From: a bacterium
Lineage (GTDB): Bacteria; Verrucomicrobiota; Kiritimatiellia; UBA8416
Reading direction: 5' to 3'
Assembly: GCA_020048935.1 (NCBI GenBank)
Contig: JAIFLS010000005.1
Coordinates: forward strand, 1 to 9,597
Length of the DNA stretch: 9,597 bases
Below, one piece after another: positions 5,823 to 9,597 of the stretch; position 1 is the stretch's first letter, and each line of letters begins with the position of its first letter. The notes under the pieces are model-generated. The model was given only the letters and a program-made list of their open reading frames with translations. It made no database searches and was not told the DNA's origin. Made by a program: the position numbers and the translations under genes.

Positions 5823-6647
5823 ATGGATAATTTTCTCATACACATGGCCCCGATGCCGCGGCGGTACCCGACGGGGCTGCCGGTACAGAGTCTCGGCTAC
5901 GTCCCCCGCAAGCGGGATCATATCCGACACGCGTTCGAAACCCTCAACTTCTCGCTGATTGTTTCCGGGCATGGCGCCTATCATTTCAGGGGTGCGCGTT
6001 TCGAGGTGCGCGGGCCTTGCGTGATCACGCAGTGGCCGGGGGAACCGATGGACTACGGGCCGGCACCGGGGAGCACCTGGGAGGAATTGTACCTCATTTA
6101 TGATGCCGCCACGCTGGCGGAATTCGAGCGGCGGAACCTGGCGCAGATTCACAAGCCGTGGTGGCCGATCCGGCGCGATTCGCAGGTCTTCGAGCAGTTT
6201 GAACAGTTGCAGGAACTGACCCGGAATCTCCAGCAGGATGGCGCTGCCGACCGCATCGACCGCGCCTGTGAGCGGTTGCTGGTCGAGACGCGGATCGGGG
6301 AGAACCGTCCGCCGGCCGGTCGCGAGGAGCAGGTGATCCGCCGCATCCGCCAGGACGTGCGCGAGCGGTTGTTCGAGCCGCACGACTTCGAGGCGATCGC
6401 GCGGCGGCATGGCTTGTCCGCCGCGACGTTCCGTCGCTACTGGAACCGCTACGTGCATGTGCCGCCGGCGCGGTACGTGATGACGCTGCGCATGCGCGAG
6501 GCCCGGCGCCTGCTGGTGGAGACCGACCTGACCGTGGCGGAGGTCGCGGTGCAGGCTGGTTTCGAGGACCCGCTCTACTTCTCGCGCAGCTTCCGCCGCC
6601 TCACCGGCGTGCCGCCCTCGCACTACCGCGCCCGCTATCCGCGCTGA
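5823..6647 (+). CDS. AraC/XylR-family transcriptional regulator, divergent from the catabolic operon
   Basis: The product is a 274-residue transcription factor. Residues 40-95 look like the beta-rich cupin-type ligand-sensing domain (GAYHF, RGPCVITQWPGEPM). The C-terminal part carries the two helix-turn-helix motifs of the AraC DNA-binding domain, roughly 187-208 (FEAIARRHGLSAATFRRYW) and 236-260, ending in GFEDPLYFSRSFRRLTGVPP, the family signature. Divergent placement makes it the likely local regulator of the ThuA/Gfo-Idh operon, sensing the sugar or an intermediate. That role is inferred. No good Shine-Dalgarno sequence precedes the ATG at 5823. The purine run AAAAGGAAA (5794-5802) is about 20 nt away and the nearby ATG at 5802 runs into a stop after five codons. 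Starts at 5844 or 5853 are possible. Its stop is 9 nt from the stop of the convergent gene at 6657. Confidence 0.93.
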   Translation: MDNFLIHMAPMPRRYPTGLPVQSLGYVPRKRDHIRHAFETLNFSLIVSGHGAYHFRGARFEVRGPCVITQWPGEPMDYGPAPGSTWEELYLIYDAATLAEFERRNLAQIHKPWWPIRRDSQVFEQFEQLQELTRNLQQDGAADRIDRACERLLVETRIGENRPPAGREEQVIRRIRQDVRERLFEPHDFEAIARRHGLSAATFRRYWNRYVHVPPARYVMTLRMREARRLLVETDLTVAEVAVQAGFEDPLYFSRSFRRLTGVPPSHYRARYPR

Positions 6648-6656
6648 AGCAGTGCC

Positions 6657-7193
6657 TTAGGGCGCGTAGCGGTGCTGTAGGGTCGCGGCATTTGGCATGG
6701 TCTCGTAGGATTCGCCCTGCGGACCGGTATAGCGATCGCCCAGCTTGAGGACATGGATGGGGACGACGCTGCCGTTGCGCAGGGTGATCGGCACGGGGAT
6801 CAGGGTGACGCCGGGATGACGGTCGTTCTTTTTTGGCGGTTGAGGGGTTTGTTTGTGTTTGTGCACGATAAGGCGTCGCGGTTCCTGGTAATAGCGGTAA
6901 GCCGGGCGGTGGTAGCTGTTCCAGGATCGGTGGCTGTACCAGGCGTAAGGCAGTGCCAGATATGGTAGATAGTAGGCATCGTGATTATGGCTTATGGCAT
7001 AGCCGGTCAACGCGCCGAGGCCCGTGAATAGCGGGATGGTATAGTGGGCATCGTAATCGTCGCTCAACTCCGAGACCAGCACCCCGGCGGCGGCGCCGAG
7101 CAGACCTCCGGTCACGGTTTCTTCCCACGCATCCGCGCTGGCGTTCCCAGCCAGCGTCAGCAGGACGGTAACCAAGAGAAGAGATTTTTTCAT
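6657..7193 (-). CDS. Secreted glycine-zipper, tyrosine-rich hypothetical protein
   Basis: I do not recognise a named family. The 178-residue protein starts with a clear Sec signal peptide (MKKS, hydrophobic core 5-15, Ala-Ser-Ala at 18-20 as the probable cleavage site). A glycine-spaced hydrophobic stretch at 29-40 (GGLLGAAAGVLV) and another at 58-67 (GLGALTGYAI) resemble glycine-zipper segments seen in envelope proteins. Residues 74-103 are very rich in Tyr, His and Arg. A Lys/Pro linker (about 112-124) leads to a C-terminal part with TLRNGSVVPIHV (141-152) that may form a small beta domain. The product should be periplasmic or outer-membrane associated. The start is well supported: GGAAAGGAG at 7202-7210 sits 8 nt or so upstream of the ATG. 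A competing ATG at 7198-7200 is too close to this site and opens a different frame. The upstream region contains the transposon-like element at 7267-7399. Confidence 0.75.
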   Translation of the reverse strand: MKKSLLLVTVLLTLAGNASADAWEETVTGGLLGAAAGVLVSELSDDYDAHYTIPLFTGLGALTGYAISHNHDAYYLPYLALPYAWYSHRSWNSYHRPAYRYYQEPRRLIVHKHKQTPQPPKKNDRHPGVTLIPVPITLRNGSVVPIHVLKLGDRYTGPQGESYETMPNAATLQHRYAP

Positions 7194-7257
7194 AAGGCAT
7201 ACTCCTTTCCAGCGCCACCAGTATAGCGCAACCTTGGGTATTCTGCCAGCCTGCTTT

Positions 7258-7266
7258 TGCGCTCAC
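7258..7266. repeat. Left copy of 9-bp target-site duplication
   Basis: TGCGCTCAC directly abuts the left end of the element at 7267-7399 and is repeated exactly at 7400-7408. Confidence 0.8.
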
Positions 7267-7399
7267 CAGCAATTCTCATTATGGCCTCAAATCGTGCGGG
7301 GAGCAGGCTAAAGCCTGAACTACGAACACCGAAATGCTCGGAATGATGGCGTTCGTAGTTCAGCCTTCAGGCTGCCCGAGGCCATAATGAGAATTGCTG
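7267..7399. mobile_element. 133-bp non-autonomous transposon-like element (MITE)
   Basis: The ends are 22-bp perfect terminal inverted repeats (7267-7288 and 7378-7399; outer sequence CAGCAATTCTCATTATGG). An exact 9-bp direct repeat, TGCGCTCAC, flanks them on both sides as expected for target-site duplication. Inside, a second inverted repeat (7303-7327 with 7351-7375, 21 of 25 paired, including 13 perfect pairs next to the loop) makes the whole element fold into one long hairpin with a 23-nt loop. There is no room for a transposase, so it would need one supplied in trans. It sits between the stop codon of the AraC-type gene and the start of the secreted hypothetical protein, where it could act as a terminator for the first or separate the second from its upstream promoter. 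The transposase family is not identifiable from this sequence. Confidence 0.85.
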
Positions 7400-7408
7400 T
7401 GCGCTCAC
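7400..7408. repeat. Right copy of 9-bp target-site duplication
   Basis: Exact copy of TGCGCTCAC. It contains the TGA stop (7405-7407, minus strand) of the AraC-type gene. Confidence 0.8.
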
Positions 7409-8256
7409 GTCCGGAACGGCTTGCAGTATGCCCGCGGGGTGGTGCCGCAGGCCTTCTTGAACCATTTGGAGAAGTGCGAGAGATCGTGGAAACCAAGGCT
7501 GTAGGCCACTTCCTTGATGCGGGCACCCGAAACGCGGAGACGGCATCGCGCCTGTTCAAGGCGGCGGTTATCGAGATACTGCCTGGGACTTGAATTCAGA
7601 TCCGCTGCAAACAGCCGGGTCAGATGCACCTGGCTGAGGCCGACGGCCGCCGCCAGGGCATCTGGCTCCAAGGGCTTTCCAAGCGGGTGCGCGTCCAGTA
7701 GTCGGACCGCCTTCATCACGCGCTCGTCAATACTGAAGTGACCGCTCGGGATGATCTGGTGATCGACCAGCACGTCCAGCAGTGCCAGCAACCAGTGGCT
7801 GAAATCGCGCTCAAGCCGCAGGACGGTCCGGTAGTCCATCGGTTGCTCGCGGACGTCGTATGCGCCTTCCGGGATGTTCATGATGCCGGCCACCTTGCGC
7901 AACCGGCGCTCCAGGTTGGGATACTGTTCGGCGTTCACGACCAGCGGCAGGCCTCGATCAAACAGGCTCGCGCCGTCCGGCCATGTGGCTTCGAACGCAA
8001 CGGACAGAATCCGGGTCCCGCGCAAGATCGACCGGGTGTGGGGCGTGCTGTCGAGCAACAGCCACTGTCCCGGCTCTGCACGGAGACGCTTATTGTGCTG
8101 CCGTATCTCGATCCAGCCCGACCGCACGAGCCAGGCACGGATCGGCCCTTCGTCGGTATGGCTCAGGATTTCCGGCGCATCACGGGAGGCCAGGACCGCA
8201 TGGTCATAGCACCAGATCAGGTGCGTTGAAAGCGTCAGCCAGTCGCGGTAAAACAT
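7405..8256 (-). CDS. AraC-family transcriptional regulator (second copy, different subfamily)
   Basis: The product is a 283-residue regulator. The N-terminal sensing domain spans about 38-93 (AWLVRSGWIEI, then EPGQWLLLDSTPHTRS, a cupin-type strand pair). The DNA-binding domain has helix-turn-helix motifs at about 199-219 (DALAAAVGLSQVHLTRLF) and 247-269, with GFHDLSHFSKWFKKACGTTP as the family signature. It is not a close duplicate of the regulator at 5823, since they share little beyond the signature residues. It follows the small lipoprotein gene by only 8 nt, and its weak AGGG Shine-Dalgarno overlaps that gene's stop, so the two are probably co-transcribed and translationally coupled. Its TGA stop (7405-7407) lies inside the right copy of the 9-bp direct repeat that flanks the element at 7267-7399, so the insertion left the reading frame intact. 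The target is unknown; no sugar genes are adjacent on this side. Confidence 0.92.
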   Translation of the reverse strand: MFYRDWLTLSTHLIWCYDHAVLASRDAPEILSHTDEGPIRAWLVRSGWIEIRQHNKRLRAEPGQWLLLDSTPHTRSILRGTRILSVAFEATWPDGASLFDRGLPLVVNAEQYPNLERRLRKVAGIMNIPEGAYDVREQPMDYRTVLRLERDFSHWLLALLDVLVDHQIIPSGHFSIDERVMKAVRLLDAHPLGKPLEPDALAAAVGLSQVHLTRLFAADLNSSPRQYLDNRRLEQARCRLRVSGARIKEVAYSLGFHDLSHFSKWFKKACGTTPRAYCKPFRT

Positions 8257-8264
8257 ACGGTTCC

Positions 8265-8528
8265 CTATTCTTCCAGAACCTCTTCAAGTCTTGCATTCTG
8301 CTGTTTGGAAATCGCATCAATATCCGCCTTGGCCCGTTGACCGGCATCCACCGCGTATTTGCCGGTAATGCCATCAACCAGCAATTCTGCCGACGATTTC
8401 GCGGGCACCGTCTCCTTGTCGCCTGCATCGGACGCCGGACGGCAGCCGGAAAACGGCAGGCCTGCACAGCCAATCAGGATCGCGGCCAAAGCCCCGCCCA
8501 CACGATATCCGCCAATCACCTCGTTCAT
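8265..8528 (-). CDS. Small putative lipoprotein
   Basis: The product is an 87-residue protein with no recognised family. A short N-terminus is followed by a hydrophobic stretch (10-19) and LIGC at 18-21, a good lipobox with Cys21 as the lipidation site. A second candidate, FSGC ending at Cys29, is less good because of Phe at -3. The mature part begins Ser/Ala/Asp/Lys-rich, and residues about 55-87 form a charged, probably amphipathic helix (DAGQRAKADIDAISKQQNARLEEVLEE), suggesting a coiled-coil or partner-binding tail. It is placed 8 nt before the AraC-type regulator and 32 nt after the ATP-binding regulator, all on the minus strand. A membrane-anchored protein encoded with a regulator could serve sensing, but that is speculation. 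The start has a G-rich run immediately upstream and only a weak Shine-Dalgarno, so the exact ATG is less certain than the frame. Confidence 0.62.
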   Translation of the reverse strand: MNEVIGGYRVGGALAAILIGCAGLPFSGCRPASDAGDKETVPAKSSAELLVDGITGKYAVDAGQRAKADIDAISKQQNARLEEVLEE

Positions 8529-8560
8529 ACCCCCCCATTTCCAGTTTGTATTCAGTATGC

Positions 8561-9597
8561 CTAGTACTCTGCCCCCGCGCCCCTGTTAATAATCTCCCAA
8601 TGTCCGCCTTTGTCGGGTCCAATGCGGCGTATAATCCCCTCGCGCTTCATCTTCGCAAGTTGATATTTAACGCCATTTTCCGTGATATCACCTAATGCTT
8701 GCGCAAGTCGAAGACGGCTTGCGTCTGGGGAATTCGCGAGCACATGCAAAATTCTCTGGGCGGTCTCTGGGTAGTTTCCGGGCAGTATCTGGGTAGTTTT
8801 CTGGGTAGTGCTCGTCGGTTTACTGGTTAGCTCAACTAAAAGTCCACCAGACCGCTCGATGAATTTTGGAGGAGGTAAATGCGCGTCCTTGCAGGCATCG
8901 GAAATCTTTTCTACCCCGCGCCCCCATGAATCAATGTACCCCGCCTTATAGCAAACTTCGGCAAGCAGCGGATTACGCGGAATGGATTCATGAACCTGAA
9001 ACAACTGTTCTATTGTCAGTTCTTCCGGCAAAACGCCTGCATTCCAAAGCGTCAGCCGATTATCATAGACTTTCATTTGCGTCATGCTGCCGAGGTAGTT
9101 CCGATGCACCATGGCATTGAGCAGCATTTCTCGCAAAGCCGCAACTGGATATTCCATTTCTTCAATACGGTGGATGCCCTCGAACCGAATCGGTTTTGTA
9201 AGAAACTTTTTCTCCAGTTGTTCCATCACATCCCGGAGCATCCTAATCAGATTACCCTCACACACCTCCTGAAAGCGCAGATCTGCCTCACTGATTCCGA
9301 AACGTCCGATCTTAACAAACAAATTGGGATAGAATTCACCAGGATCCTTGCCGAACAGAACGAGTGCCGCCCTGGTTAAACCATCACGGGTAAGCAAACG
9401 TAGTTTCTGCAAAACTTCACGGGGCTTCAAGTCACTCAAATCCGGAAGTCGGCCCGCCTTTGCCGCATCCTTCCTGAAGATATCAATGGCCGAATCGTCA
9501 ATATCATCCATGGTCGCCTTGCCTTCGACGACGCGATCCCAGGTCACACCCATTTTCTTCAGCAAGAAATCGGTTAAAGCGTGACCTTTCAACTCCT
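8561..9597 (-). CDS. AlbA_2/Schlafen-type ATP-binding transcriptional regulator, 5' end outside window
   Basis: About 345 C-terminal residues of a larger protein are present. The frame stays open to the right edge. The first complete in-window start would be TTG at 9590-9592 with AGGAG just before it, but the sequence there (ELKGHALTDFLL) matches the interior of relatives just after their AlbA_2 DNA-binding domain, so roughly 100-130 residues are probably missing. Numbering from that TTG, the GHKL-type ATPase-like domain is shown by ALREMLLNAMVHRNY (152-166), VYDNRLTLWNAGVLP (175-189) and RNPLLAEVCYKAGYIDSWGRG (206-226). A Thr/Gln-rich linker with TTQ repeats (262-268) precedes a winged-helix domain (about 275-335). 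These proteins are often misnamed RecG helicase but lack helicase motifs. The visible base composition is clearly less GC-rich than the sugar operon, a hint of separate origin. Confidence 0.85.
   Translation of the reverse strand, partial: ELKGHALTDFLLKKMGVTWDRVVEGKATMDDIDDSAIDIFRKDAAKAGRLPDLSDLKPREVLQKLRLLTRDGLTRAALVLFGKDPGEFYPNLFVKIGRFGISEADLRFQEVCEGNLIRMLRDVMEQLEKKFLTKPIRFEGIHRIEEMEYPVAALREMLLNAMVHRNYLGSMTQMKVYDNRLTLWNAGVLPEELTIEQLFQVHESIPRNPLLAEVCYKAGYIDSWGRGVEKISDACKDAHLPPPKFIERSGGLLVELTSKPTSTTQKTTQILPGNYPETAQRILHVLANSPDASRLRLAQALGDITENGVKYQLAKMKREGIIRRIGPDKGGHWEIINRGAGAEY

Noticed and set aside
4245..5830. Plus-strand open frames 4245-4949 and 4946-5830
   Set aside because: Antisense to the DMGPYY oxidoreductase and ThuA gene; composition reflects the mirror reading of those genes and the second runs through the promoter palindromes.
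5772..6623. Minus-strand 283-residue frame opposite the AraC-type gene
   Set aside because: Antisense shadow; the plus strand has a complete AraC signature.
6985..7272. Minus-strand 95-residue frame beginning at or before the ATG at 7198-7200
   Set aside because: It overlaps the secreted protein in another frame, has no signal peptide or domain, and the Shine-Dalgarno spacing favours the ATG at 7193.

Overview
This 9.6-kb window is GC-rich and looks like a genome fragment from the PVC superphylum (Verrucomicrobia, Kiritimatiellaeota or Lentisphaerae type). That placement is an inference from three things: a cluster of Gfo/Idh/MocA oxidoreductases with a sugar-phosphate-isomerase-like TIM barrel and a ThuA-domain protein, control by AraC/XylR-type regulators, and spacers filled with palindromic repeats. 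No rRNA, tRNA, CRISPR array or transposase gene is visible.

Left two-thirds (204-5689, minus strand): a probable five-gene operon read right to left. The order is ThuA-domain protein, Gfo/Idh/MocA oxidoreductase, second Gfo/Idh/MocA oxidoreductase, sugar phosphate isomerase/epimerase-like protein, third Gfo/Idh/MocA oxidoreductase. Gaps are 41, 251, 42 and 196 nt. Such sets are known from oxidise/isomerise-or-eliminate/reduce routes that process sugars and glycosides as keto intermediates. The substrate here cannot be read from sequence. An AraC-family regulator (5823-6647, plus strand) diverges from the operon. The roughly 130-nt shared promoter region holds two perfect palindromes, one of 17 bp and one of 23 bp, that are candidate operators.

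Every gap in the operon contains repeat or palindromic DNA. Two spacers carry a near-identical leader (hexamer repeat plus Shine-Dalgarno sequence). Two hold long imperfect inverted repeats of different sequence. A fifth repeat, a 24-bp inverted repeat, follows the last gene.

Right third (6657-9597, minus strand): a secreted, glycine-zipper and tyrosine-rich hypothetical protein; a 133-bp transposon-like element with 22-bp perfect terminal inverted repeats and a 9-bp target-site duplication; a second AraC-family regulator whose stop codon lies inside that duplication; a small putative lipoprotein 8 nt upstream of the regulator; and the C-terminal three-quarters or so of an AlbA_2/HATPase-type ATP-binding regulator that runs off the right edge.

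The most distinctive items are the non-autonomous transposon-like element, the repeat-filled spacers of the catabolic operon, and the duplicated hexamer-plus-RBS leader.
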